In this document: one piece after another, positions 30,070 through 38,800 of the stretch | Layout: every line of letters begins with the position of its first letter | Position numbering within the stretch: the first letter of the stretch is position 1 | DNA from: Paraburkholderia sp. BL21I4N1 | GTDB lineage: Bacteria; Pseudomonadota; Gammaproteobacteria; Burkholderiales; Burkholderiaceae | Assembly: GCF_002973525.1 (NCBI RefSeq) | Contig: NZ_PVEN01000004.1 | Coordinates: forward strand, 186,001-250,000 | Direction: 5' to 3' | DNA length: 64,000 bases | The notes under the pieces: model-generated | Databases searched by the model: none | What the model was told of the DNA's origin: nothing | What the model saw: only the letters and a program-made list of their open reading frames with translations | Position numbers and translations under genes: made by a program

Positions 30070-30822
30070 TTGACCCATTCCACCCCGGCCCAGCCCACCC
30101 GCCCAGGCCACCTCAAAGCATTCACCGCCGGCGCGCGCGACATCATTCCGATGATGGTCGGCGCCGCGCCCTTCGGCGTCATTTTCGGCACGCTCGTCGC
30201 CTCCGGCCCACTGCATCTATGGCACGGTCAGTTGATGTCGCTCGTCGTGTTCGCCGGCTCCGCGCAGTTCATCGCGCTCGGCCTGATCGCCGGTCATGCG
30301 AGTTTCGCGGTGATCCTGGCGACTACGCTGGTGGTCAATCTGCGTCACGTGCTGTATAGCGCGACGCTCGCGCCGCACGTCGCGCATCTGTCGGCCCGCT
30401 GGCGCTGGGCGCTCGGCGCGCTGCTCACGGACGAAGTTTTCGCGGTCGCGTGGGAGCACTACCGGCATAAGGAACCCGGCACCGTCGCTCCGCACTACTT
30501 CTTCGGCGCGGGCCTCGCGATGTACCTGAACTGGCAGCTTTGGACCGCCGTCGGCCTGCTGTTCGGCGCGGCGTTCCCCGGCCTGCAATCGCTCGGACTC
30601 GATTTCGCGATGGTCGCCACGTTCATCGCGATCGTCGTGCCGCAACTGATCGCGCTGCGCTACATCGCCGCGGCCGTCACGGCGGGCACGCTAGCCTTCT
30701 TCTGGCAGGCGTGGCCGTACAAGCTCGGCCTGCTCGGCGCCGTGTTCGCGGGCGTGGCGGTCGGCGTGCTGCTGTCGACGGCGCGTCCCACCCCGCGCGG
30801 CACCGCGGAGGCGTCGCGATGA
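30070..30822 (+). CDS. azlC: Branched-chain amino acid exporter, large subunit AzlC
   Basis: 250 residues. TTG start at 30070 chosen because a perfect AAGGAGG ribosome site lies 6 bp upstream and homology begins just after it. DIIPMMVGAAPFGVIFGTL and FAGSAQFIALGLI are typical AzlC motifs, with about six membrane segments. With AzlD it exports branched-chain or other amino acids. The stop overlaps the azlD start (ATGA). Confidence 0.92.
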   Translation: MTHSTPAQPTRPGHLKAFTAGARDIIPMMVGAAPFGVIFGTLVASGPLHLWHGQLMSLVVFAGSAQFIALGLIAGHASFAVILATTLVVNLRHVLYSATLAPHVAHLSARWRWALGALLTDEVFAVAWEHYRHKEPGTVAPHYFFGAGLAMYLNWQLWTAVGLLFGAAFPGLQSLGLDFAMVATFIAIVVPQLIALRYIAAAVTAGTLAFFWQAWPYKLGLLGAVFAGVAVGVLLSTARPTPRGTAEASR

Positions 30823-31142
30823 ACTACGTCGCCCTGATCCTCGGCATGGCGCTCATCACGTGGGTGATCCGCGCCGCCGTCTTCGTGCTCGGCGACCGGC
30901 TGGTATTTCCACCGCTCGTGCGCACCGCCCTCGGTTTCGTGCCGGTGACGGTGCTGACCGCGATCATCGTGCCGATGGCGGTCTCGCCGCACGGCACCCA
31001 GGCCGAACTGAGCTGGCGCAATCCGCAACTGGTCGGCGCACTCGCCGCCGTACTGGTCAGCGCGCTGACGCGGCGCCCGCTCCTGACCATCGCGGTCGGG
31101 CTGGCGGTCTTTTTTGTCTGGCAATTGGTCGTGCTTAAATAG
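30819..31142 (+). CDS. azlD: Branched-chain amino acid exporter, small subunit AzlD
   Basis: 107 residues, four membrane segments, begins MNYVALILGMALITWVIRA and ends VFFVWQLVVLK. The RNPQLVGALAAVLV segment is typical of AzlD. Overlaps azlC by 4 bp, so the two subunits are translated together. Confidence 0.92.
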   Translation: MNYVALILGMALITWVIRAAVFVLGDRLVFPPLVRTALGFVPVTVLTAIIVPMAVSPHGTQAELSWRNPQLVGALAAVLVSALTRRPLLTIAVGLAVFFVWQLVVLK

Positions 31143-31554
31143 CGGGCAGCCGCCGTCGAGCCCTCATTGACGGCGGCGATCCGCCTGTCGAACGATTCAA
31201 TGGCCAGCGCCGTGACGTTTTTTGCCGCGAAGGGCGCTGGCCAGGAGTTCGGCAACCAGGCGTAAGCCAAGCGCAGCAACCAGGCGCAACAAACCAGGCA
31301 CGGCAAACATCAGGCACGAACCCATTGGGCGATGCTTCCTTCTAATGCCGGCTCCCATCCGCCGCATGCCCTTAAGTTTTCCCTGAATCCGCCGATATGA
31401 AGTCGAGGTCCGCTCATCGGGATATGACGTCCCGCTGGTGACGCGGCAACAGGCAGGAAGCAATCGCGCCGGCATCACGGGTCGCGTCTCACCAGGTCCA
31501 TGCGCGGCCGGACGACGCGACGAAGCCGCGCGGCAGGACCAAACGGGATAACAC
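31143..31554. other. Intergenic region after azlD
   Basis: 412 bp. A 9-bp perfect inverted repeat GCCGCCGTC (31149-31157)/GACGGCGGC (31169-31177) lies right after azlD and may act in 3' end formation although no T run follows. Short open frames on the minus strand are biased by GC content and have no homologous features. A GGGATAA ribosome-site-like stretch precedes the next gene at 31555. Confidence 0.4.
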
Positions 31555-32322
31555 ATGGGTCAAATTACCCTCACGCTCAAAGACGAGACCATTGCGACGC
31601 TGCGCAAGGATTTCGACGCTTTTCTGCGGGTTTCGCTGAAGCTCGATCCGCAGTTCGCGACGCCGTCTTTCGAGGATTTCTTGCGCGCCAAGTTGCTCGA
31701 CAACATGGTGCCGTTGACCGAACACGCCGTGCAGCGAATGCTGCAAGGCGGCCAGTACGCCTGGGCCAAACGTACGCTGGACAAGGAATTCCCGGACGTC
31801 GTCGCGATTCTGATGCGGCAGGCGGGCGAATTCGGTTTCGGCTTCGCGGCGCGTTCTGAATGGACGCCGGAAGAGCTCGCCAAGCAGTGCCGCGACTGGG
31901 CGGCGGCGATCGTCAAGGAAGCCGAAGGCGACGCCGCGCTGATCGATCCGCTGGCGGCGCAGATCAAAAGCGCCGCGCAGGACATCCAGGCGCTCGAGGA
32001 AGTCATGCAGACGCCGGCCTGGCGGCTGGTGGAATCGCTGCGCCAGCGGGTGTATGAGGCGAAGGTGGGATGCGAAACGGGCGTGGGCAGCACGGCGCGG
32101 GAGAAGCTCGGCGAACTGCGCGGGCTGCTGCGGCTGGGCATTTCGCACGGCTCGTTCCAGAAGCAGGAAGCGCAACAGATCATGGAATATTTGCGCCTGC
32201 TCAAACCGGAGATTTTCGTCGAAGAGCCGTACGACGTGTTTTCGCGCCTGGCGGCCTGGCTGCGTAATTTCTTCGTACCGCCGCGCCCGGCGCCGCAACA
32301 GCAGCAGCGGCAGTCGCGGTAA
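31555..32322 (+). CDS. Uncharacterised cytoplasmic protein
   Basis: 255 residues, not recognised. No signal peptide or membrane segment. Starts MGQITLTLKDETIATLRKDF, alternates helical stretches with charged residues (SEWTPEELAKQCRDWAAAIV, QDIQALEEVMQTPAW), has one Cys pair (QCRDWA and VGCETG) and ends in a hydrophobic amphipathic helix FSRLAAWLRNFFVPP followed by a Pro/Gln tail. Composition and codon use match a real gene and antisense frames do not. It is monocistronic and convergent with the helicase gene. Confidence 0.65.
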   Translation: MGQITLTLKDETIATLRKDFDAFLRVSLKLDPQFATPSFEDFLRAKLLDNMVPLTEHAVQRMLQGGQYAWAKRTLDKEFPDVVAILMRQAGEFGFGFAARSEWTPEELAKQCRDWAAAIVKEAEGDAALIDPLAAQIKSAAQDIQALEEVMQTPAWRLVESLRQRVYEAKVGCETGVGSTAREKLGELRGLLRLGISHGSFQKQEAQQIMEYLRLLKPEIFVEEPYDVFSRLAAWLRNFFVPPRPAPQQQQRQSR

Positions 32323-32334
32323 CGCGTTAGGTGT

Positions 32335-32359
32335 CCGGCGGCGGCTTGCATGCCGCCGG
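32335..32359. other. Hairpin between convergent genes
   Basis: CCGGCGGC (32335-32342) pairs perfectly with GCCGCCGG (32352-32359) around a 9-nt loop. It sits in the 69 bp between two convergent genes. There is no T run, so it may be a 3' end stabiliser or Rho-linked element. Confidence 0.4.
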
Positions 32360-32391
32360 GGCCGTCCCACCAGGAGCGCGTCAGCGCGCCC

Positions 32392-34611
32392 CTAATCCCA
32401 CATCTTCCTCAGCTTCGCCCCAATCTCGATCTTCGCCCGCGCGGCGGCGGCGAGCCCCGTCGCCGTGGGTGCGCTCGGGATCGCCACCCGCGGCCACGCG
32501 TAAGCGTCGAACAGCGGCATCAAATGCGCGGGAATGAAGCGCGTGCGCGACGCCCACACGTGGCGGTCGCCCATATGCGTCTGGTTGTGCACGTAGAAGC
32601 GCTGCGGCACGACGATATGCAGGTCCTCTTTCGCCCGCGTCATCGCTACGTAAAGCAGGCGGCGCTCCTCGTCGATGTCCTCTTCGCTGCCGGTGCCGAG
32701 GTCGGACGGAATGCAGCCGTCGACGCCGTTCAGCACGAACACATTGCGCCATTCCTGCCCCTTCGCCGAATGAATCGTGGACAGGATCAGATAGTCCTCG
32801 TCGAGCAGCGGGACGCCGGATTCGCCGCTGGTGGCGTCGGGCGGGTCGAGCGTCAGTTCGGTCAGGAAGCGTTCGCGCGACGGATACGTGCCCGCGATGC
32901 TCTCCATCTGCAACACATCGGCGTGACGGATCGCCGCGTCCTCGTGGTTGCGCTCCAGATGCGGCTCGTACCAGCGCCGCACCATTTCGAATTCAGACGG
33001 CCACGGAGTCTGACGGCCGTACACGCTCGACATCAGCTTGACGAACGGATGCCAGTCTTCCTGCGCGCGAGCCGGCGCGGTGAACGCGGCCAGCGCGCCG
33101 CCGGCCGTGTCGGCGGGATTGCCGGCGCCCGCGCGCGCGGCGATTTCGTCCAGCACCTTCGCGGCGGTGGCCGGCCCGACGCCGGGCAGCAATTGCACGA
33201 CGCGGAACCCGGCGACGCGGTCGCGCGGATTCTCCGCCCAGCGCAACACGGCGAGCACGTCTTTCACGTGGACCGAATCCAGAAACTTCAGGCCGCCGAA
33301 CTTCACGAAGGGAATGTTGCGCCGGGTCAGTTCGATCTCCAGCGCGGCGCTATGGTGCGCGGCGCGAAACAGCACCGCCTGCGACTTGAGCGTCATACCC
33401 TCCTCGCGCGCTTCGAGCACCTGTTCGACGATGTAGCGCGCCTGATCGGCTTCGTCGGCGACCGTCACGAGGCGCGGGCGTTGCGCCGAGGCCTTGTCGG
33501 TCCACAGATTCTTCGTGTAGCGCTCGCTGGCCAGTTCGATCACCGCGTTCGATGCCGCGAGAATCGGCGCGGTCGACCGGTAGTTGCGTTCGAGCGTGAT
33601 CTGGCGCGCCGGTGGATCGAATTGCGCCGGAAAGTCGAGAATATTGCGCACGGTCGCGCCGCGAAACGAATAGATCGACTGGGCGTCGTCTCCGACCACG
33701 GTCAGGCCGCGGCCGTCCGGCTTCAGCGCGAGCAGGATCGACGCCTGCAAGCGGTTGGTGTCCTGATATTCATCGACCAGCACATGATCGAAGCGCGCCG
33801 ACAGATCCGCCGCGATCGCCGGCTCGACCGCCATATGCGACCAGTAGAGCAACAGATCGTCGTAATCGAGCACGCTTTGCTTCTGTTTCGCGTCGACGTA
33901 ACTGGCGAACAGCCGGCGCAGATCGTTTTCCCATTCACGGCACCACGGAAACGCGGTGTCGAGCACATGGGTCAGCGATGCGCCGGTGTTCACCACGCGC
34001 GAATAAATGGCGAAACAGGTGCCTTTAGCCGGAAAACGACGCTCTTTCGCGGACAAACCGAGCTCGTGGCGCACGAGATTCATCAGGTCGGCGGAGTCTT
34101 CGCGGTCGTTGATCGTGAAGGCCGGCGCGAGGCCGATCAGATCCGCGTATTCGCGCAGTAGCCGCGCGCCGACGCTATGGAAGGTGCCCGACCATGTCAG
34201 CCCCTGCGCAAGCGCGGCGCGCGCGCCGAGCGCCGCGCCTGCAATACGCGTAACCCGGCGCGTCATTTCGAGCGCCGCACGGCGGGAAAAGGTCAGCAGG
34301 AGGATGCGGCGCGGATCGGCGCCCTTCACGACGAGATTGGCGACCCGGTGCGCGAGTGTGTTGGTCTTGCCGGAGCCCGCGCCCGCAATGACCAGCAGCG
34401 CGCCTAGCGGCGCGTTCGGCGTATCGGCACCGTATTCGACCGCTTCGCGCTGCGCGTCGTTGAGCTTGGCCAGCCAACTGGCGGAGTCCGCCGAGTCGGG
34501 TGAACCGGACGCGGCGGACGTATCGGACGGCGGCGGAGAGTCGGCGACGGAAAGCACGTGGTTTCGGACACTGAGGTGAAGGGAGGATGGCGACGCATAC
34601 TGTATATCCAT
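32392..34611 (-). CDS. ATP-dependent DNA helicase, UvrD/Rep superfamily 1
   Basis: 739 residues. SF1 motifs in order: Walker A AGAGSGKTNTLAHR, motif Ia LLTFSRRAALEM, DEYQDTN (II), GDDAQSIYSFRGA (III), RNYRSTAPI (IV), STIHSAKGQEW (V) and LLYVAMTRAKEDLHI (VI). The start MDIQYASPS has AAGGG 7 bp upstream. It is longer than Rep and differs from UvrD in the first 60 residues, which are Ser/Asp-rich and without motif. A role in repair or replication restart is inferred from family. Confidence 0.9.
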   Translation of the reverse strand: MDIQYASPSSLHLSVRNHVLSVADSPPPSDTSAASGSPDSADSASWLAKLNDAQREAVEYGADTPNAPLGALLVIAGAGSGKTNTLAHRVANLVVKGADPRRILLLTFSRRAALEMTRRVTRIAGAALGARAALAQGLTWSGTFHSVGARLLREYADLIGLAPAFTINDREDSADLMNLVRHELGLSAKERRFPAKGTCFAIYSRVVNTGASLTHVLDTAFPWCREWENDLRRLFASYVDAKQKQSVLDYDDLLLYWSHMAVEPAIAADLSARFDHVLVDEYQDTNRLQASILLALKPDGRGLTVVGDDAQSIYSFRGATVRNILDFPAQFDPPARQITLERNYRSTAPILAASNAVIELASERYTKNLWTDKASAQRPRLVTVADEADQARYIVEQVLEAREEGMTLKSQAVLFRAAHHSAALEIELTRRNIPFVKFGGLKFLDSVHVKDVLAVLRWAENPRDRVAGFRVVQLLPGVGPATAAKVLDEIAARAGAGNPADTAGGALAAFTAPARAQEDWHPFVKLMSSVYGRQTPWPSEFEMVRRWYEPHLERNHEDAAIRHADVLQMESIAGTYPSRERFLTELTLDPPDATSGESGVPLLDEDYLILSTIHSAKGQEWRNVFVLNGVDGCIPSDLGTGSEEDIDEERRLLYVAMTRAKEDLHIVVPQRFYVHNQTHMGDRHVWASRTRFIPAHLMPLFDAYAWPRVAIPSAPTATGLAAAARAKIEIGAKLRKMWD

Positions 34612-34674
34612 ACAACCCTTGCAGACAAGCGACCCTTATTTCGGGTCGTCCTCCCTCAGCGGCAAAGCGTGCCT

Positions 34675-34947
34675 TTACTGCTTCTTCGCATCCTTCACGT
34701 TGGCGTCGGCATTCGCCTTATCGGCGTCGGCCTGCGCGTCCGTCTTCTTCTTGTCCGCCTTGGCCTGGGCGACGGACGATTTCTTGTCCGCCTTCGCCTG
34801 CTCCTTCGCGGCCTTCTTGTCGGCATGCGTCACCGGCGCGGCGGCCGGATCGCTCGCCTGCGCGAACGCCACGGTCGCCATGGACGACAGGCACCCCGCG
34901 ATCAACGCGGCGTAAATCTGCTTTCTGGTGGACTGGGCAATGCTCAT
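34675..34947 (-). CDS. Small exported Lys/Ala-rich protein
   Basis: 90 residues, not recognised. Signal peptide about 1-30 (ALIAGCLSSMATVAFAQA), then a mature part made almost only of Lys, Ala and Asp in repeated KADKK and ADADKAN-like units, predicted helical. Encoded 15 bp after a second protein of the same style, probably as one transcript. High positive charge suggests binding to polyanions or the outer membrane, which is speculation. Confidence 0.65.
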   Translation of the reverse strand: MSIAQSTRKQIYAALIAGCLSSMATVAFAQASDPAAAPVTHADKKAAKEQAKADKKSSVAQAKADKKKTDAQADADKANADANVKDAKKQ

Positions 34948-34962
34948 TCGATACCTCCGTGC

Positions 34963-35397
34963 TTAGTGCTTCACGTCGCTGCCATCGGACTGATCGCCCG
35001 TCTGGCCTTGCATGTTCATCTTCATTTCGTTGTTGGCGGTTTGCTTATCCGCCTTCTGGTTGATCTTGGCGTCGCGCACCTGATCCTTGTACTGCGCCTT
35101 GGCGGCCTTCTGCTGGTCCTTCAGCTCCGTCTTCGACGCCTTCTTCGACGCACGGTATTCCGCATTGGCCTTGGCGTTGGCGTCGCGCTTCTGCACCAGC
35201 GGATCGGTCGAGCCCGGCGCGGTCAGCCGGGTCGGCGCCGGCGTCACCGGCTGCACGCCGGCGGCGGCGGGCGCTTGCATCTGCATCTGAGCCTGGCCGT
35301 CCGCACCCGCGGCCGGTTGCGCGGTCTGCGCGACAGCGGCGGTCGCGGCAAAGGCAGTCAGGGCGGTACCGATCAGAAGTGTACGAATCTGGGTCAT
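34963..35397 (-). CDS. Exported Lys/Ala/Gln-rich protein
   Basis: 144 residues, not recognised. Signal peptide MTQIRTLLIGTALTAFAATA with cleavage near AVAQTA. Mature part: Gln/Met/Ala-rich segment, Pro/Thr linker, then a helical Lys-rich region with ASKKASKTELKDQQKAAKAQ and a Met/Gln-rich end (NNEMKMNMQGQ). Start set by a GAGAGG ribosome site. First gene of a two-gene unit with the 90-residue protein. Confidence 0.7.
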   Translation of the reverse strand: MTQIRTLLIGTALTAFAATAAVAQTAQPAAGADGQAQMQMQAPAAAGVQPVTPAPTRLTAPGSTDPLVQKRDANAKANAEYRASKKASKTELKDQQKAAKAQYKDQVRDAKINQKADKQTANNEMKMNMQGQTGDQSDGSDVKH

Positions 35398-35724
35398 GGC
35401 TAAATCCTCTCTAAAGTTGTTGTGACCGGACGTCTTATCTGGCTTCACACGGTGCCGACCCGCCGTGACGGATCTTTCGCGCAAACACCTATGCTTCGCC
35501 CGGCCTTCTCGTTGCGGGATAAATCCAGCAAGCTTCGCTACTGAGACTCACTTTACGAGTGAAATTCGTAATTCGCGAACGCTGTTACGGAACGTTTCAC
35601 TTTCCGACAATTACATAACATCTGCTTGCAAAAGCCTACACAATGCCCGCTGCACAGTGCGCGCTTCATCCAGGGCAAGCTTGTGGCTTATGATGCGAAC
35701 CCTTTACCTGAAGGTGCAAACGCC
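35398..35724. other. Intergenic region between divergent genes
   Basis: 327 bp between the Lys-rich pair (minus) and the S4 gene (plus), noticeably more AT-rich than the surroundings. A weak plus-strand promoter TTCATC-N18-TATGAT is possible just before 35700. On the minus strand TTGTCG-N17-TAACAG near 35600 is a weak candidate. A short inverted repeat TCACT/AGTGA lies at 35548-35562. No gene or RNA is recognised. Confidence 0.35.
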
Positions 35725-35943
35725 ATGCCCAACCTCGATTTCACGCTCACCGGCGACTACGTCGAATTGCACAATCTCCTGAAGATAACGGGCCTCGCGG
35801 AAAGCGGCGGGCAGGCCAAAATGATGGTTGGCGACGGCGCGGTGACCGTCGACGGTCGGGTCGAAACGCGTAAAACGTGCAAAATCCGCGCAGGCCAGGT
35901 GGTGCTGTTCGGCGACACGCGCATCGCCGTCCACGAAGCCTGA
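35725..35943 (+). CDS. S4-domain RNA-binding protein, YbcJ-like
   Basis: 72 residues, almost entirely an S4 fold: YVELHNLLKITGLAESGGQA, VGDGAVTVDGRVETRK and GQVVLFGDTRI. The family (YbcJ/RNA-binding S4) binds structured RNA; targets are unknown. Start MPNLDFTLTG has GAAGGTG upstream; the frame is open 33 more codons. Confidence 0.88.
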   Translation: MPNLDFTLTGDYVELHNLLKITGLAESGGQAKMMVGDGAVTVDGRVETRKTCKIRAGQVVLFGDTRIAVHEA

Positions 35944-36193
35944 CGACACCCTCCGCGTCATGTGCGGCCCGCGCTCCGGAAATTCGGAGGACCGCACGCA
36001 CCAAATTCGTGCTTCTTTGATCGACAGCGCCACGCCCAGGCAATAAGCTGTCAGTTTCGACAGACAACATACGGCCGGCTGACCGAGCCGCCGAGCTACC
36101 GCTCCTCGCCGTTTGGTCACCACTCGCCCACGCGCGACCGCTCAACGCGCGCCGGCCGTGACCCGGTCGCCACTTTCGCCGCCAGGCGCTTTC

Positions 36194-37603
36194 ATGACTC
36201 AGTCCAGCTTCACCCGGGTGGCCTCCCGGCCGCCGACGCTTTCCCGCCATGCCGCCGACACCGCGCGGCTCGCCGCGCCGCTCGCAATCTCCCAGCTTGC
36301 GCAAATGGCCATGGCCGTCACCGACACGATCCTGCTCGGCTCGCTCGGTCCCGATGCGCTCGCCGCCGGCGGCCTCGGCGCGAACCTGTTTTTTGTCGTG
36401 GTTACGCTGTTGCAGGGCGTGCTGACCTCCGTCAGCGTGAGCGTGTCGCATGCACGCGGCGCGCAGGACGAAAGCCGCGTGCCGCATATCTACTGGACCG
36501 GCCTGGTGCTGTCCGTGCTGCTGTCGGTGCCGGCGTTCTTTCTGCTGTCGTTCGCCACGCCGATCCTGCTGGCGTTCGGCGAACCCACGCTGCTCGCGCA
36601 CAACGTCGGCGAATATGCGTCCGTATTGCGCTGGGGCTCGCTCGGAAGCCTGATCGGCGTCGGCCTGATGCGCTCGTTCCTGACGGCGATCGGCGCGGCG
36701 AAACGACTGCTGTGGGTGTCGCTCGTGAGCGTCTTCGTCAACGGCTTTCTCAACTACGGGCTGATTCACGGCGCCTACGGCTTGCCACGGCTCGGCTTTC
36801 TCGGCTCGGCGGCCGCGACCTCGATCACCGTCTGGCTGAGCGCGCTGGTGTTGATGGCGCTGTTGCACCTGCGGCCGCGCTACCGCCATTTCGTCGTCGC
36901 GACGCGGCCGAACGTACCGCTGATGGGCGAATTGTTCGGCATCGGCTGGCCGGTGGCGATCACCTACGGCGTCGAGTCGACGCTGTTTCTCGCCACGGGT
37001 CTGATGGTCGGCTTGCTGGGCGAATCGCAACTGGCCGCGCATCAGATCGCGCTGAACGTTGCCTCGGTGGCCTTCATGGTGCCGCTCGCGATCGGCCAGG
37101 CGGGGAATGTGCGGGTCGGCTTCTGGTCCGGCGCCGGGCAGCCGCTCGCCGCGCGCCATGCCGGCTTCGTCGCGCTGGCGCTGGGCGTCGGCTTCATGAC
37201 GCTGTCGGGCATCGTGCTGATCGCGGCGCCGCATTGGATCGTCGGTCTGTATCTGCATCTCGACGATCCGGCCAACGCGGCCACCGTCAAACTGGCGAGT
37301 TCGCTGCTCGGCGTGGCGGCGATCTTCCAGATCGTCGACGGCATGCAGACGGTCGGCTCCGGCTGTCTGCGCGGTCTGAAAGACACCCGCGTGCCGATGA
37401 TTGCCGCTGCGTTCGGTTACTGGGTGATCGGCTTTCCGACCGGCTACACGCTGGCGTTTCATTTCGGCCTCGGCGCGCTCGGCCTGTGGTGGGGACTGGC
37501 CGCAGGGCTCGCGAGCGTCGCCTTGCTGATGACGCTGCGCTTTCACAAGCTGAGCTTGCGGCAGGTGCCGGTCGAAGCGGGGACAGCGGGTCCATCCGTT
37601 TAA
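36194..37603 (+). CDS. MATE family multidrug/cation efflux pump
   Basis: 469 residues, 12 membrane segments. [24 protein letters not shown] at the N-terminus (read in two parts) and the second-half counterpart [19 protein letters not shown] are typical of NorM-type MATE proteins; [19 protein letters not shown] is the internal family motif. It exports cationic drugs or metabolites in exchange for Na+ or H+. ATG at 36194 chosen; 27 upstream codons lack homology. Followed at 110 bp by a BASS-family transporter. Confidence 0.92.
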   Translation: MTQSSFTRVASRPPTLSRHAADTARLAAPLAISQLAQMAMAVTDTILLGSLGPDALAAGGLGANLFFVVVTLLQGVLTSVSVSVSHARGAQDESRVPHIYWTGLVLSVLLSVPAFFLLSFATPILLAFGEPTLLAHNVGEYASVLRWGSLGSLIGVGLMRSFLTAIGAAKRLLWVSLVSVFVNGFLNYGLIHGAYGLPRLGFLGSAAATSITVWLSALVLMALLHLRPRYRHFVVATRPNVPLMGELFGIGWPVAITYGVESTLFLATGLMVGLLGESQLAAHQIALNVASVAFMVPLAIGQAGNVRVGFWSGAGQPLAARHAGFVALALGVGFMTLSGIVLIAAPHWIVGLYLHLDDPANAATVKLASSLLGVAAIFQIVDGMQTVGSGCLRGLKDTRVPMIAAAFGYWVIGFPTGYTLAFHFGLGALGLWWGLAAGLASVALLMTLRFHKLSLRQVPVEAGTAGPSV

Positions 37604-37713
37604 ATCGATGCGGCGGGCGGCCAGTTATACTGCCGCGCGCCGCTCATTCGACCTCGCTTTCCACAATAAAACTCGCGAAGAAACTCGCGACAAAACATCA
37701 AGGACCACCCATC

Positions 37714-38673
37714 ATGCTCGCCCGCGTCACCCGCCTCTTTCCGCTCTGGGCCGTGCTCGTGTCGATCGCCGCGTACAGCTCGCCCGCCTCGTTCGCCGGC
37801 ATCGCGCCGCATGTCACCACGCTGCTCACCATCATCATGCTGGCCATGGGCGTCACGCTTTCCGTGGCCGATTTTCAGCGTGTTTTCACGCGGCCCGCGC
37901 CGGTGGTGGCCGGCATCGTGCTGCACTATCTCGTGATGCCGCTGGCCGCCTGGGTGATCGCCAAGGCCTTGCGCATGCCGCCCGATCTGACCGCCGGCAT
38001 GGTGCTGGTGGGCAGCGTGGCGAGCGGCACGGCGTCGAACGTGATGATTTACCTGGCGCGCGGCGACGTCGCGTTGTCGGTGACGATCAGCGCGCTGTCG
38101 ACCCTCGTCGGTGTGTTCGCGACGCCGCTGCTCACGCGTCTGTACGTGGACGCCTCGATTGTCGTCGACGTGCACGGCATGCTGATGAGCATCCTGCAGA
38201 TCGTCGCGCTGCCGATCGTGATCGGCCTCGTCGTCAATCATCTGTTCGGCAAGGTCGTGCGCAAGATCGAACCGGTCCTGCCGCTGATTTCGATGGTCGC
38301 CATCATCCTTATCATCGGCGCGCTGGTGGGCGGCACGCAGAAGAGCATCGCGTCGGTCGGTCTCGTGGTGATGCTGGGCGTGGTACTGCATAACGGCATC
38401 GGCCTGCTCGGCGGCTATTGGGGCGGCCGTCTGCTGGGCTTCGACGAAGCCGTCTGCCGCACTCTCGCGATCGAAATCGGCATGCAGAATTCCGGCCTCG
38501 CGGCCACGCTCGGCAAGCTGTATTTCACACCGATCGCCGCGCTGCCCGGCGCGCTGTTTTCGGTGTGGCACAACCTCTCCGGCTCATTGCTCGCGGGCTA
38601 TTGGGCAGGACGTCCAGCGAAGGGCTCGACGCATCAGGAAGCCGAACGCGTGCTGAACGTCGAACGCGGCTAA
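37714..38673 (+). CDS. Bile acid:sodium symporter family transporter, PanS-like
   Basis: 319 residues, about ten membrane segments. [37 protein letters not shown] and [14 protein letters not shown] are BASS-family signatures; the last carries the Na+/substrate crossover. Bacterial relatives transport pantothenate/ketopantoate (PanS) or other organic anions, so the substrate is open. ATG at 37714 follows AAGGA by 10 bp. Confidence 0.88.
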   Translation: MLARVTRLFPLWAVLVSIAAYSSPASFAGIAPHVTTLLTIIMLAMGVTLSVADFQRVFTRPAPVVAGIVLHYLVMPLAAWVIAKALRMPPDLTAGMVLVGSVASGTASNVMIYLARGDVALSVTISALSTLVGVFATPLLTRLYVDASIVVDVHGMLMSILQIVALPIVIGLVVNHLFGKVVRKIEPVLPLISMVAIILIIGALVGGTQKSIASVGLVVMLGVVLHNGIGLLGGYWGGRLLGFDEAVCRTLAIEIGMQNSGLAATLGKLYFTPIAALPGALFSVWHNLSGSLLAGYWAGRPAKGSTHQEAERVLNVERG

Positions 38674-38800
38674 TCCCCTCGCCGTCATACGGGCGAACCC
38701 GGCTCGGCTCCGCGATTCCCCTTAGAATGCATTTCTCGACAGCGCAGGCGAGTGCCTGCGCTCTCGCCATGAGAAGCCTGCGTTCAAGGGAGAAGCCCGC

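Noticed and set aside
29387..30073. Plus-strand frame of 228 codons overlapping the AraC gene
   Set aside because: It is a shadow frame. The AraC product has both helix-turn-helix motifs intact in the other frame.
35962..37713. 584 stop-free codons in frame with and upstream of the BASS transporter
   Set aside because: The stretch overlaps the real MATE gene in another frame and its translation is Arg/Ala-rich without family features. A good ribosome site and conserved N-terminus place the transporter start at 37714.
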